A DNA stretch of 34,344 nucleotides, from the NCBI RefSeq assembly GCF_002453355.1, contig NZ_DKGQ01000034.1, positions 3,670-38,013 on the forward strand. Reading direction: 5' to 3'. The DNA comes from Psychrobacter sp. UBA6766 (GTDB taxonomy: Bacteria; Pseudomonadota; Gammaproteobacteria; Pseudomonadales; Moraxellaceae). Every line of letters starts with the position of its first letter. The first letter of the stretch is position 1. This document shows, piece by piece, positions 16,339 through 24,609 of this stretch. The notes below the pieces were generated by a model. That model made no database searches and was not told the origin of the DNA. It saw nothing but the letters and a program-made list of their open reading frames with translations. The translations under genes and the position numbers were made by a program.

Positions 16339-18996
16339 TTACTTGGTTTTGTCAGCCAGTTTATAAGCCATGACATAATCACCGATCTTAGTTCCTACTG
16401 AACCATGTCCACCAGCAACTAATACCACCATCTGCTCACCTTTAGAGTTCAAGTAAGTCATAGGTGTGGCTTGACCACCTGCTGGAATACGCACATTCCA
16501 TAGCACATCACCATTTTTCAGATCATAAGCGCGGAAGTTATTTTCAGTCGCGGCTGATAAGAATGCTAAGCCACCTTTAGTAATGATAGGTCCACCAATA
16601 CCAGGAACGCCCAGCTCAAACTTCAATGGAATAGGGGACAAATCTTGCACAGTACCATTTTTACGCTGGTAAGCAATCTCACCTGTGTTTAGATCAGCAC
16701 CAGCTATTGTTCCCCACGGTGGCTGCTGACAAGGAACGCCTAGCGGTGATAAAAATGGTCCTAACTCTACCGCGTAATCTGCGCCTTCGTTAGCATTAAC
16801 CCCTTGCTCTCCTTTATTGGTTTCTGCATCGCCCACACTATCTTTGGGAATGAGTTTCGATTTAAATGCCAAGTAAGTTGGCATACCAAACATCACACCA
16901 TTTTCAGGATCAATGGCGATACCACCCCAGTTAAAGGTACCAAAGTTACCAGGATATATTAAACTGCCATTGGTCGATGGTGGGGTATAACGACCATCAT
17001 AATTCAGGTGGTTAAACTCAATACGACACATCATCTGATCAATGAGGCTGGCTCCCCACATGTCTTTTTCAGTCAGTGGTGCAGGCTCGAAGCTCAAACC
17101 AGAATAAGGCTGAGTAGGTGCTGCATGTTCGCCCGCGATCAGATAGCCTTGAGGCGCAGGACGTTCTTTAATTGGAATAATGGGTTCACCTGTGGCTCGG
17201 TTGAGTACGTATACATCACCTTGTTTGGTGGGAACCACCAGCGCCGGCTGAACGCCCTCTTTAGTTTTTAAGTCAAGTAAGCTTGGCTGAGCAGGGGTAT
17301 CCATATCCCACAGGTCATGATGAACAAACTGTTGAACCCAACGCGCTTCACCTGTTTTAATGTCTAAAGCAACGACAGACGTCGAATATTTTTCTTCAGC
17401 TGCGTTTCGATAGCTACCCAATTGATCCGGTACACGATTGCCCATAGGGAAGTAGACCAAACCAAGTTTTTCATCTGCACTGGCTGTTGACCATGAGTTT
17501 GGTGAACTGGTTTTGTACGTCTGAGTTGGATCATTGACATCAAAAGGCGCGGTATTATCAGGATCGCCTGAGTCCCAGTTCCACAATAGCTCACCCGTAT
17601 TGACATCATAAGCACGAATAACACCAGAAGGTGAATTAACGTCGTAGTTATCATTAACGGCACCTGCCACAACAATTGTATTACCTACCACTATCGGAGG
17701 CGACGTCGAATAATAGTAACCCGCTTGCTTAAATGGCATATTGTGCATTAAATCTAACGCACCGTCTTCAGCAAAATTTTGACAACGTTGTCCAGTATTC
17801 GGATCAAGTGCGTATAGTTTGGCATCGGAAGTTGGAATAAATACCTTAGCATCGCATTGTTTAGACGCGTTCTCAAAGGTATTACCAGCCACTTTTTGAA
17901 CCATTGTATCGCTGGTCTTAACAGTTGTGTTAGCCATCACTGCATTATTGGTGATTGCATTATTGGTGGTTGCATCACTGATGACACTATTGCTGTTTGT
18001 GTCATTATTAGCAATCCGAGGAGTGCTATTTGTACCCGCTTGACCCGCATAATAAGACACACCTCGACAGCTTTGATGCTGACGTTGTAGGTTTTTTCCT
18101 ACTTTAGGATCAAACTTCCATAAGGTCTCACCAGAGTCTGCATCTAATGCCAACACCCAGTTATGAGGAGTACACATATACAGAGCATTGCCGATCTTTA
18201 ATGGTGTTGCCTCATAAGTGGTCTCGCCGACATCATTGGGACCTTTTATATCCCCAGTTTGAATTTGCCATGCTAACTCTAAGTCTTTGACATTACTGGT
18301 GTTAATTTGATTAAGGGGTGAGTAGCGTTGCCCATAGTCAGTGCGACCATACGCACTCCATTCACCATCTGGCGTTTGTTTGCCATTTGATAGTGGGTCA
18401 CCAAGATTTGCAGACGCATTGACTGAATTCTTGTTTTGATCACTATCGTCTGTTGCGGTTAAATTGAGCTCACCTAACTTATCGGTGGCATTGTTAGCCA
18501 TACTGCCAAAAGAGATCAGTGCGCCCACAACCACACTAGCCAGCAGTCCCCAGTAATAAATAGGATTTTTTGAGTGGCTTTTGGCGTCTTTGAGGGGAGT
18601 TTTAATGAGGTTTTCGGAATGTAAGCTCGATGTACGGTGAGCAACCGAATTTTTATCAGAGCTCGTTGATACTCGAGTGTTATTACTCGGCATCTTATTA
18701 GATACCCATGGCAATAACATTAACAAACCAAATATCAGCGGAAAGCCCAAGCGAGTTGCCAACGCCCACCAATAAAATCCAGATTCCCAAAGTGCCCAAG
18801 CCACAGTCGCTATAATAAAAATACTATAGAGCCCATAGGCACTCCAATGTCTTTTAAACAGCAAGAATGCAGTGACAAGCATCGTAATGCCAGCAATAAC
18901 ATAGTAGGGGCTACCACCTAACGAGAGTAAATAGGCCCCTCCAATAAGCAAAGGGGCGGCAAATAATGCCATAATAATAGCGACGAATTTTTCCAT
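16339..18996 (-). CDS. gcd: Membrane-bound PQQ glucose dehydrogenase, paralogue 1
   Basis: This quinoprotein glucose dehydrogenase (EC 1.1.5.2) oxidises glucose and other aldoses to lactones in the periplasm, passing electrons to ubiquinone. Length is 885 residues from the ATG at 18996, which has AGGTGG just upstream. A further frame extension to 19104 lacks support. The N-terminus has about five membrane helices (1-130), with an extra hydrophobic stretch near 170. The PQQ propeller begins at GEWSAYGRTDYGQRYSPL. HHDLWDMD places the catalytic-base aspartate at 564 and PTKQG a lysine at 591; the 27-residue spacing equals Asp466-Lys493 of E. coli Gcd. A low-complexity Asn/Thr-rich insert of about 40 residues lies near nt 17900-18010. 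The gene is divergent from its paralogue and close to pqqABCDE. Confidence 0.94.
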   Translation of the reverse strand: MEKFVAIIMALFAAPLLIGGAYLLSLGGSPYYVIAGITMLVTAFLLFKRHWSAYGLYSIFIIATVAWALWESGFYWWALATRLGFPLIFGLLMLLPWVSNKMPSNNTRVSTSSDKNSVAHRTSSLHSENLIKTPLKDAKSHSKNPIYYWGLLASVVVGALISFGSMANNATDKLGELNLTATDDSDQNKNSVNASANLGDPLSNGKQTPDGEWSAYGRTDYGQRYSPLNQINTSNVKDLELAWQIQTGDIKGPNDVGETTYEATPLKIGNALYMCTPHNWVLALDADSGETLWKFDPKVGKNLQRQHQSCRGVSYYAGQAGTNSTPRIANNDTNSNSVISDATTNNAITNNAVMANTTVKTSDTMVQKVAGNTFENASKQCDAKVFIPTSDAKLYALDPNTGQRCQNFAEDGALDLMHNMPFKQAGYYYSTSPPIVVGNTIVVAGAVNDNYDVNSPSGVIRAYDVNTGELLWNWDSGDPDNTAPFDVNDPTQTYKTSSPNSWSTASADEKLGLVYFPMGNRVPDQLGSYRNAAEEKYSTSVVALDIKTGEARWVQQFVHHDLWDMDTPAQPSLLDLKTKEGVQPALVVPTKQGDVYVLNRATGEPIIPIKERPAPQGYLIAGEHAAPTQPYSGLSFEPAPLTEKDMWGASLIDQMMCRIEFNHLNYDGRYTPPSTNGSLIYPGNFGTFNWGGIAIDPENGVMFGMPTYLAFKSKLIPKDSVGDAETNKGEQGVNANEGADYAVELGPFLSPLGVPCQQPPWGTIAGADLNTGEIAYQRKNGTVQDLSPIPLKFELGVPGIGGPIITKGGLAFLSAATENNFRAYDLKNGDVLWNVRIPAGGQATPMTYLNSKGEQMVVLVAGGHGSVGTKIGDYVMAYKLADKTK
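17941..17985 (-). repeat. 15-bp tandem repeat within gcd paralogue 1
   Basis: Three 15-bp units (17941-17955, 17956-17970, 17971-17985) differ at few positions. They encode the Asn/Thr-rich insert (repeating TNNA-like pentapeptides) in the periplasmic domain. The unit length preserves frame. Confidence 0.7.
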
Positions 18997-19523
18997 AAAC
19001 CAGACCACCTGTTTATATAAAAGCAGTTTGTTATGCAATGATAGACGTCCAACAAGCGCTAGGCGTCTATCATTACATACGTATATAAAATATAAATAAA
19101 TCAAACGTTGAACAACGTTTCGAGCTTTATCTTATCACCGATACGCAAATTCAGTAAAGGTAGGGTAAGTTAAGAAAAACTTTAGACTTTAGCTCGCCTT
19201 CCTTGAAAGATAACCTGGACAAAATTATTTTCACTTTAATCATTCCTTAACTACGATTTAGGACTCAAAAGCTCGTAGTTATCAATAACTGTTGTTAAAA
19301 ACTTGCTATTATTTGAACGAATATTTAAAAAATATTAACAGTATTTTTATATCCAATACCGACTCAGTAACAATTTCTAAACAATAACTCCTCTCCGTTA
19401 TCTAAAAAAAGAGCATCATTGCCGTCACGAGTAGGCTTCCACATTTTCTAATTAAATTGCTTATTAAATTTAGTTAGTATTTTTTATAGTAAATAATACC
19501 GTTGAAATTCAATCGGAGAGGTT
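18997..19523. other. Divergent regulatory region between the two gcd genes
   Basis: These 527 bp carry no gene. An 11-bp inverted repeat (AATGATAGACG at 19037-19047, CGTCTATCATT at 19064-19074, 16-nt loop) lies in the presumed leader of paralogue 1. The stretch 19240-19520 is very AT-rich and should hold promoters for both genes, but no single pair of boxes stands out. Confidence 0.5.
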
Positions 19524-22070
19524 ATGTTCAGAAACATTCTTGCTATCTTAATTCTAATTCTTGGTATTGCGCTTGCCAGTGGCGGTATATATCTAATTAC
19601 TCTTGGCGGTAGTTGGGGTTATGTGATTCTTGCCATTCCCATGCTAATCTCCGGGATATTGCTGCTTTTACGCCGGCGTGCGGCGCTAGTGGCTTATGCG
19701 GTGGTCATCGTATTTAGTCTGGCTTGGGCTTTATGGGAAGTAGGATTTGACTGGTGGGCAATGGCGCCGCGTGAAGGCTTAATAGTACTACTTGGCATAA
19801 TTATGCTATTACCACCTGTGGTGCGTAGCCTAGAATCAAAACACTCTGCTGCTGGACGATATTCGATTGAGAGTACGACACTCATTGGGGTGATGCTGGT
19901 TGGTGTGGTCATTGCGCTCATCTCCTTTATCTCAAAACCGCATGAAATTGATGGTGATTTGGCTGCTGAACGTATGGCAGCAGAACCTGCGCCTGCTGAT
20001 GGTATAAAACCAGGGGAATGGAGCTCTTATGGTCGCACTGCGGCAGGTCAGCGTTATTCACCGCTTGATCAGATTAATGCCAAGAACGTAAGTCAGCTAG
20101 AAAAAGTCTGGGAGTACCATGCAGGTGATGTGCATCCTGATCTGCCGGGTAGCGCTTTAGAGTCAACGCCATTAATTGTCAATGACACCATGTATGTCTG
20201 TACTCCTCGCAGCGAAGTCATTGCGCTGGATCCATCGACGGGTAAGGAACGCTGGCGATTCGATCCAGAATTGCTTGATTTGCCTTCAGGGCTTGCTCAC
20301 TATACCACCTGCCGCGGTGTTAGTTTTGATGATAGTAGTAATGGTACGCCAAGCGATAATGATGCGCCACTTGCTGATGCCGCTCAGGCGAAAGCCTTGC
20401 TAGCGGCAAGTCGTGCTAGTGCCACACATAAAGCCGCTGGGGTCGCGCAAAATATCGTTGCGGGCACTGCCAAAGCAGGTGATCCAAATCCAGTAGTTAT
20501 TGGCGCTTCAGCTGATAAGGGTATCCCGGTACGGCGCGATTGTCATAGCCGCATTTTTATTACCACTCGCGACGCGCGCTTGATTGCGCTCAGTGCTGAA
20601 ACAGGCGTTATCTGCCCAGGCTTCGGCGGTGCTGACGGCACGGTCAATATGTGGCAAGGAATGCCTAATATTTCCCCTGGCGCTTATTATAGTACGTCAC
20701 CAGGACTTATTGCAGGTGATGTGATTGTCGTCGGTGGCGGTATTGATGATAACCTCTCTACCACCTTGCCATCAGGAGTGGTTCGCGCTTTTGACTTGCG
20801 TACAGGTGAGCTGGTTTGGAACTTTGACGCGGCAAATCCGGCAGCGACAGCGCCTATTGCTGAAGGCGATACTTATACCGAAAACGCGCCAAATAGTTGG
20901 AGTGTATCTAGCTATGACCCTGAGCTTGGACTGGTCTACGTCCCCTTTGGGGTCGGCTCGCCTGACCAATATGGCGTCGGTCGTTCAGAAGCTACTGAAA
21001 AGTATTCGACTTCAATTACTGCGTTAGATGTAAAAACGGGCGAGCCTCGCTGGACTTTCCAGACGGTGCATCATGATCTGTGGGATTATGACGTTCCTGC
21101 TCAACCAAGCCTGATTGATTTAACGATTAAGGGTAAAAAGGTGCCCGCTTTAGTCCAGCCGACAAAACAAGGCGAAGTGTTTGTTCTTAATAGAGCAACG
21201 GGTGAACCTGTCCTACCAGTAGAAGAAGTCGCTGTACCACAAAATGGTGGTATTGAAGGTGAACCTTTATCGCCCACTCAGCCAGTTTCAAAAATTTCTT
21301 TTGCACCCAAAAAAGTCACTGGCGCGCAGATGTGGGGCATGACGCCAGTCGATCAAATGCTGTGCCGTATCGATTTGGCTAAGCTGAATTATGAGGGCCG
21401 ATTCACTCCACCAAGTCTCAATGGCACGCTCACTCATCCAGGTAGCTTTGGGGTGTTAAATTGGGGCGCGGTTGCTGTAGATCCTGCACGGCAAATGCTA
21501 TTTTCAATGCCTGTTTATCTTGGATTTACAGCCCAGCTGGTTGAGCGTCCTGATAGCCTGGACAAAGTAGTGTCGCGTCCTGGTGAAGACACACCAATGG
21601 GTAATGAGAACTTCGGCGCGCCTTATGGTTCAATTGTTAAGCCTTTTATGTCACGCATCGGTCTGCCATGTCAGCAGCCGCCTTGGGGTTATGTTCAGGG
21701 CGTTGACTTGACCAATGGTGAGACGGTCTACCGCCGAGTGAACGGTACGGTTCGTGATATGGCACCTTTACCGCTACCCTTTAAGACTGGAGTGCCGGGG
21801 ATCGGTGGACCTATCGTCACCGCAGGCGGCGTTGCTTTCTTGTCCGGAACAGTCGACTATTATGTGCGCGGTTATGATCTTGCTAATGGTAAAGAGATAT
21901 GGCGCGCGCGTCTACCAGCAGGTGGTCAGTCTACGCCTGCTACTTATCTAGGCCGTGATGGTCGTCAGTATTTAGTCGTGGTAGCTGGCGGACATCGTTA
22001 CACAGGTACTAAGACTGGTGATTCAGTAATTGCTTATGCGCTGCCTACCAAACAAACGGTATCTCAATAA
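19524..22070 (+). CDS. gcd: Membrane-bound PQQ glucose dehydrogenase, paralogue 2
   Basis: This 848-residue protein has the same architecture and reaction as the other paralogue: periplasmic aldose oxidation with PQQ, electrons going to ubiquinone. The start ATG is preceded by GGAGAGG. About five hydrophobic helices lie in residues 1-130, with another near 125-145 (TTLIGVMLVGVVIALISFI). The propeller starts at GEWSSYGRTAAGQRYSPL. HHDLWDYD puts the catalytic aspartate at 521 and PTKQG the lysine at 548, again 27 apart. An Ala-rich insert replaces the Asn/Thr-rich insert of paralogue 1. Codon use looks more GC-rich than in paralogue 1. The two may differ in sugar range or expression; the sequence does not say which oxidises which substrate. 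Confidence 0.94.
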   Translation: MFRNILAILILILGIALASGGIYLITLGGSWGYVILAIPMLISGILLLLRRRAALVAYAVVIVFSLAWALWEVGFDWWAMAPREGLIVLLGIIMLLPPVVRSLESKHSAAGRYSIESTTLIGVMLVGVVIALISFISKPHEIDGDLAAERMAAEPAPADGIKPGEWSSYGRTAAGQRYSPLDQINAKNVSQLEKVWEYHAGDVHPDLPGSALESTPLIVNDTMYVCTPRSEVIALDPSTGKERWRFDPELLDLPSGLAHYTTCRGVSFDDSSNGTPSDNDAPLADAAQAKALLAASRASATHKAAGVAQNIVAGTAKAGDPNPVVIGASADKGIPVRRDCHSRIFITTRDARLIALSAETGVICPGFGGADGTVNMWQGMPNISPGAYYSTSPGLIAGDVIVVGGGIDDNLSTTLPSGVVRAFDLRTGELVWNFDAANPAATAPIAEGDTYTENAPNSWSVSSYDPELGLVYVPFGVGSPDQYGVGRSEATEKYSTSITALDVKTGEPRWTFQTVHHDLWDYDVPAQPSLIDLTIKGKKVPALVQPTKQGEVFVLNRATGEPVLPVEEVAVPQNGGIEGEPLSPTQPVSKISFAPKKVTGAQMWGMTPVDQMLCRIDLAKLNYEGRFTPPSLNGTLTHPGSFGVLNWGAVAVDPARQMLFSMPVYLGFTAQLVERPDSLDKVVSRPGEDTPMGNENFGAPYGSIVKPFMSRIGLPCQQPPWGYVQGVDLTNGETVYRRVNGTVRDMAPLPLPFKTGVPGIGGPIVTAGGVAFLSGTVDYYVRGYDLANGKEIWRARLPAGGQSTPATYLGRDGRQYLVVVAGGHRYTGTKTGDSVIAYALPTKQTVSQ

Positions 22071-22095
22071 GCGTCTTTATTAAAAATCATGTGTG

Positions 22096-22135
22096 AAAAA
22101 AGCCTCATCAGTTATCACTGGTGGGGCTTTTTATG
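22096..22135. terminator. Bidirectional terminator after gcd paralogue 2
   Basis: A 14-bp stem (AAAAGCCTCATCAG at 22098-22111, CTGGTGGGGCTTTT at 22118-22131, with two G-T wobbles) has A and T runs at both ends. It lies between converging gcd and the sugar dehydrogenase gene. Confidence 0.85.
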
Positions 22136-22265
22136 TTTTGGTTGAATAGGGGTTCTCTTTGTTAGCTAGTAATAGATAGTCGTTGAAGCTGAATAGCCTA
22201 AGAAAAATTACTCAATAGTTCTGCACGAATTAAAGAAATTTTGTAACAAGTTTACTACACGTGGT

Positions 22266-23561
22266 TTATTGAGTTGGGGTTACCCGCCAGATGGTGTTAG
22301 AAAGATCATCGGCGACAATAAGCGCACCTTTTGGATCAACGGTGACACCCACCGGACGACCAAAAGTTTTGCCATCTTCGCTCTGAAATCCGGTGACAAA
22401 GTCAACCGGGTCCCCGGCTGGCTTGCCGTTGTTAAATGGCACAAACCTTACCTTGTAACCCGCTGGGTCTGAACGGTTCCAGCTGCCATGCTCGCCGATG
22501 AATGCGCCTTCTGTAAACTTGCCGCCCATTGTTGCCGTTGAGAATGACAGACCCAAAGGCGCTTTGTGTGACCCAATGCTGTAATCCGGAGCGATCGTGG
22601 CGGCTACCATATCGGGTTGCTGCGGTTTGACGCGAGAATCAACATGTTGACCCCAATAGCTGTAGGGCCAGCCATAGAACGCTCCATCCTGAACTGAGGT
22701 TAAATAATCGGGTACTAGCCTTGGACCCAGCTCGTCACGCTCGTTAACTACCGCCCATAACTGATTAGTACCTGGCAGAATATCCAATGCAGTTGGATTA
22801 CGTAAACCTGTTGCGTAGGCCCTGTGAGCACCGCTCTTGGCGTCGATCTCCCAGATTCTGGCACGATTCTCCTCAACATTGAGGCCGTTTTCCGTAATGT
22901 TGCTGTTCGAGCCGATACCAACGTACAGCAAGCGCCCATCAGGGCTGGCAGTCATCGACTTGGTCCAGTGATGATTGACTTCGCTGGGCAGGACGGTAAG
23001 TTGGCGTGGCGGCCCGCTAGCTTTGGTCTGCCCGGGCTGATAAGCGAACTGCACGACCGCATCTTGATTGGCGACGTACAACTGGTCATTAATTAACGCA
23101 AGTCCGTAAGGCGCATTCAAATTTTCAGCGAAAACAGTGCGTGTCTCGAAAGTGCCATCGTTATCGCTATCACGCAGAAGGGTCAGACGATTGCCGCTTT
23201 TGACCGAGGTAGTGCCTTTAGATTTGAAGTAACCAGCAATAAAGTCCTTGGGACGTAGCTTGGCAGCGTTGCCGCCCCGGCCCTCGGCAACCAAAATGTC
23301 ACCATTTGGCAAGACCAGTGTCTGCCGTGGAATCTGCAGATCGGTGGCAATGGCTTTGATTTCATAGCCTGATGGTACTATAGGCCTGTGATCACCCCAG
23401 CCTGCGGGATCAGCGATTTTCAGAGTTGGTAACAAGCCGCGTTGAGCTTCAGGCAGCTTTGGATCTGGTCCAAGCTGTGCGGAGTCATCTACTTTGCTTT
23501 CGCTGCATGCGCTTAACAGCACTGCGATTATAGTGGCAGACAGAATATTGATCGGCTTCAT
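22266..23561 (-). CDS. PQQ-dependent sugar (L-sorbosone-type) dehydrogenase, lipoprotein
   Basis: This 431-residue protein is of the soluble-GDH/sorbosone dehydrogenase fold (six-bladed propeller, COG2133-like). A signal peptide ends in lipobox LSAC (cysteine at about 19), so it should be membrane-anchored in the periplasm. Family landmarks are VPSGYEIKAIATDLQIPR, NGDILVAEGRGG, LNAPYGLAL, EVNHHWTKSMTASPDGRLLYVGIGS, GLRNPTALDI, FYGWPYSYWGQ, GSHKAPLGLSFS and FIGEHGSWNRSDPAGYKV. It probably oxidises an aldose or aldehyde with PQQ. The substrate is unknown, and PQQ use is inferred from the family and from pqq genes nearby. GGAGGTG precedes the ATG, which overlaps the DUF2231 stop as ATGA. The pair is visibly GC-richer than the pqq operon. 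Confidence 0.9.
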   Translation of the reverse strand: MKPINILSATIIAVLLSACSESKVDDSAQLGPDPKLPEAQRGLLPTLKIADPAGWGDHRPIVPSGYEIKAIATDLQIPRQTLVLPNGDILVAEGRGGNAAKLRPKDFIAGYFKSKGTTSVKSGNRLTLLRDSDNDGTFETRTVFAENLNAPYGLALINDQLYVANQDAVVQFAYQPGQTKASGPPRQLTVLPSEVNHHWTKSMTASPDGRLLYVGIGSNSNITENGLNVEENRARIWEIDAKSGAHRAYATGLRNPTALDILPGTNQLWAVVNERDELGPRLVPDYLTSVQDGAFYGWPYSYWGQHVDSRVKPQQPDMVAATIAPDYSIGSHKAPLGLSFSTATMGGKFTEGAFIGEHGSWNRSDPAGYKVRFVPFNNGKPAGDPVDFVTGFQSEDGKTFGRPVGVTVDPKGALIVADDLSNTIWRVTPTQ

Positions 23562-23995
23562 CGTGCACCTCCATTATGCCAGCTGGCAAGGCCAATCCAA
23601 GTTGCAGTGCAAGCCAAGATGACAGTAATTATGGATAAAACAAGTCCGGTCGGCATACTGGCCCACACGTCCTTTGCATGGATGAAAGAGTTGATGACAC
23701 CCAGCACAAAGGTTGCCAGTAGCACCAGAAAATAGACCAGAGGTGTGGCAGCTCGCTTATCAGCGCGAAATAGAGATACAATCGAGCCAATCAAGGCTAG
23801 GCCATTGAATATCAGCGCACCTATGAGCAGCCAGGAAGCGAAGTTTTTCCATTGCAGCACATAGCTGGACCAATAAGCGTAATCATTGAGTAAAACTCCG
23901 ATAAAAAGGGGCACCATCCCGGACAAAACAAACGCATGCAGCGGATGAAGGGGGTACAGGGCGGTGCCGGAGCGTCGAGCAACAGCACTAATCAT
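23558..23995 (-). CDS. DUF2231-family membrane protein
   Basis: This 145-residue protein has four hydrophobic segments, near residues 22-40, 52-75, 85-103 and 115-137. The N-terminal LYPLHPLHAFVLSGMVPLF, with paired histidines, is typical of DUF2231. Its stop overlaps the start of the sugar dehydrogenase gene by 4 nt (ATGA), so the two are translationally coupled. This suggests that it serves as the membrane partner of that enzyme, for instance in electron transfer. The histidines could bind haem or metal, but that is inference. GC content matches its partner rather than the pqq genes. Confidence 0.85.
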   Translation of the reverse strand: MISAVARRSGTALYPLHPLHAFVLSGMVPLFIGVLLNDYAYWSSYVLQWKNFASWLLIGALIFNGLALIGSIVSLFRADKRAATPLVYFLVLLATFVLGVINSFIHAKDVWASMPTGLVLSIITVILACTATWIGLASWHNGGAR

Positions 23996-24358
23996 GGCAA
24001 TTTCCTTATTGCTGGCAAGTGAGGATTCGATCGACCGTACAGATTTTTCCGGCTCGAACTACGTTTGATAGAATTTGTAACCTACAAAGAAGTAAAAGCG
24101 TAGCTTAAAACATACCAAAGCCAAGAAGGCTCTTCAACCTTTTTCGAGTTATTTATTGAAAATCAGCCAATTACTATTTCTTAGAAAGAGGAATTGGCAT
24201 TTTAACAAAGCAGTAATGGTTCGATTCATTGTCGTTTTATTATGAGGGTACGTATTTAATTCACACGACAATGAACGGTGGTTTACACCAAAATAAGTAA
24301 GGTCTGAGGGTTATAATCAAACTTTGTAATCAAACCTTCCAAGTTTGTTTCTATGGAT

Positions 24359-24386
24359 TTGACAGCAGGGGTAAGATTAGAATAAT
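24359..24386 (+). promoter_or_regulatory. Likely sigma-70 promoter of pqqA
   Basis: A perfect TTGACA (24359-24364), a 16-bp spacer and AATAAT (24381-24386, five of six consensus) lie 78 bp before the pqqA ATG. This leaves room for the leader hairpin in the transcript. Confidence 0.6.
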
Positions 24387-24407
24387 ATCGAAGATACCCT
24401 TTACTTA

Positions 24408-24444
24408 TTACTAACTACTAAAATTCTTACTTAGTAGCTAGTAA
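24408..24444 (+). promoter_or_regulatory. Leader hairpin just upstream of pqqA
   Basis: TTACTAACTACTAA (24408-24421) and TTAGTAGCTAGTAA (24431-24444) are inverted with 13 of 14 pairs and a 9-nt loop. It lies between the promoter and the GGAG ribosome site at 24454-24457. It may stabilise the small mRNA or be a regulatory element; there is no T run after it. Confidence 0.6.
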
Positions 24445-24464
24445 GATCATTCTGGAGAACTACT

Positions 24465-24539
24465 ATGAAATGGACCAAACCTGCTTTCAAAGATATTCGT
24501 ATCGGATTTGAAGTCACCATGTATTTCGAAGCTCGTTAG
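24465..24539 (+). CDS. pqqA: PQQ precursor peptide PqqA
   Basis: This 24-residue ribosomally made precursor of pyrroloquinoline quinone reads MKWTKPAFKDIRIGFEVTMY, then FEAR. Glu16 and Tyr20 (E-x3-Y) are the residues that PqqE cross-links and that become the cofactor. The length matches the family. GGAG lies eight bases before the ATG. The gene is bracketed by a leader hairpin and a strong terminator, so a short, abundant pqqA transcript is expected relative to pqqB-E. Confidence 0.97.
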   Translation: MKWTKPAFKDIRIGFEVTMYFEAR

Positions 24540-24562
24540 AGCTAATCAATACTGAATCCATT

Positions 24563-24595
24563 AAAAGCCCTAGATGATTAGGGCTTTTATTTTTT
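24563..24595 (+). terminator. Terminator/attenuator between pqqA and pqqB
   Basis: A perfect 10-bp stem (AAAAGCCCTA at 24563-24572, TAGGGCTTTT at 24579-24588) with a 6-nt loop is followed by A and six T. It ends 15 bp before the pqqB start. Partial readthrough would set the excess of PqqA over the enzymes. Confidence 0.88.
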
Positions 24596-24609
24596 GGAAA
24601 TATTCTTTT

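Larger units (their letters stand above)
23996..24464. other. Intergenic region upstream of pqqA
   Basis: No gene is seen in the first 360 bp. Its right part carries a good promoter and a strong leader hairpin for pqqA (separate entries). Confidence 0.5.

Noticed and set aside
17941..17985. Possible CRISPR-like repeat
   Set aside because: The units are contiguous, without spacers, and lie in frame within gcd; it is a coding tandem repeat.
18997..19104. 36-residue N-terminal extension of gcd paralogue 1
   Set aside because: The extension is not like the family. The ATG at 18996 has a ribosome site and gives the same N-terminal layout as paralogue 2.
24574..24609. Upstream in-frame ATG for pqqB
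   Set aside because: It lies inside the pqqA terminator hairpin and adds residues absent from PqqB proteins, which start at MYIHVLGSAAGG.
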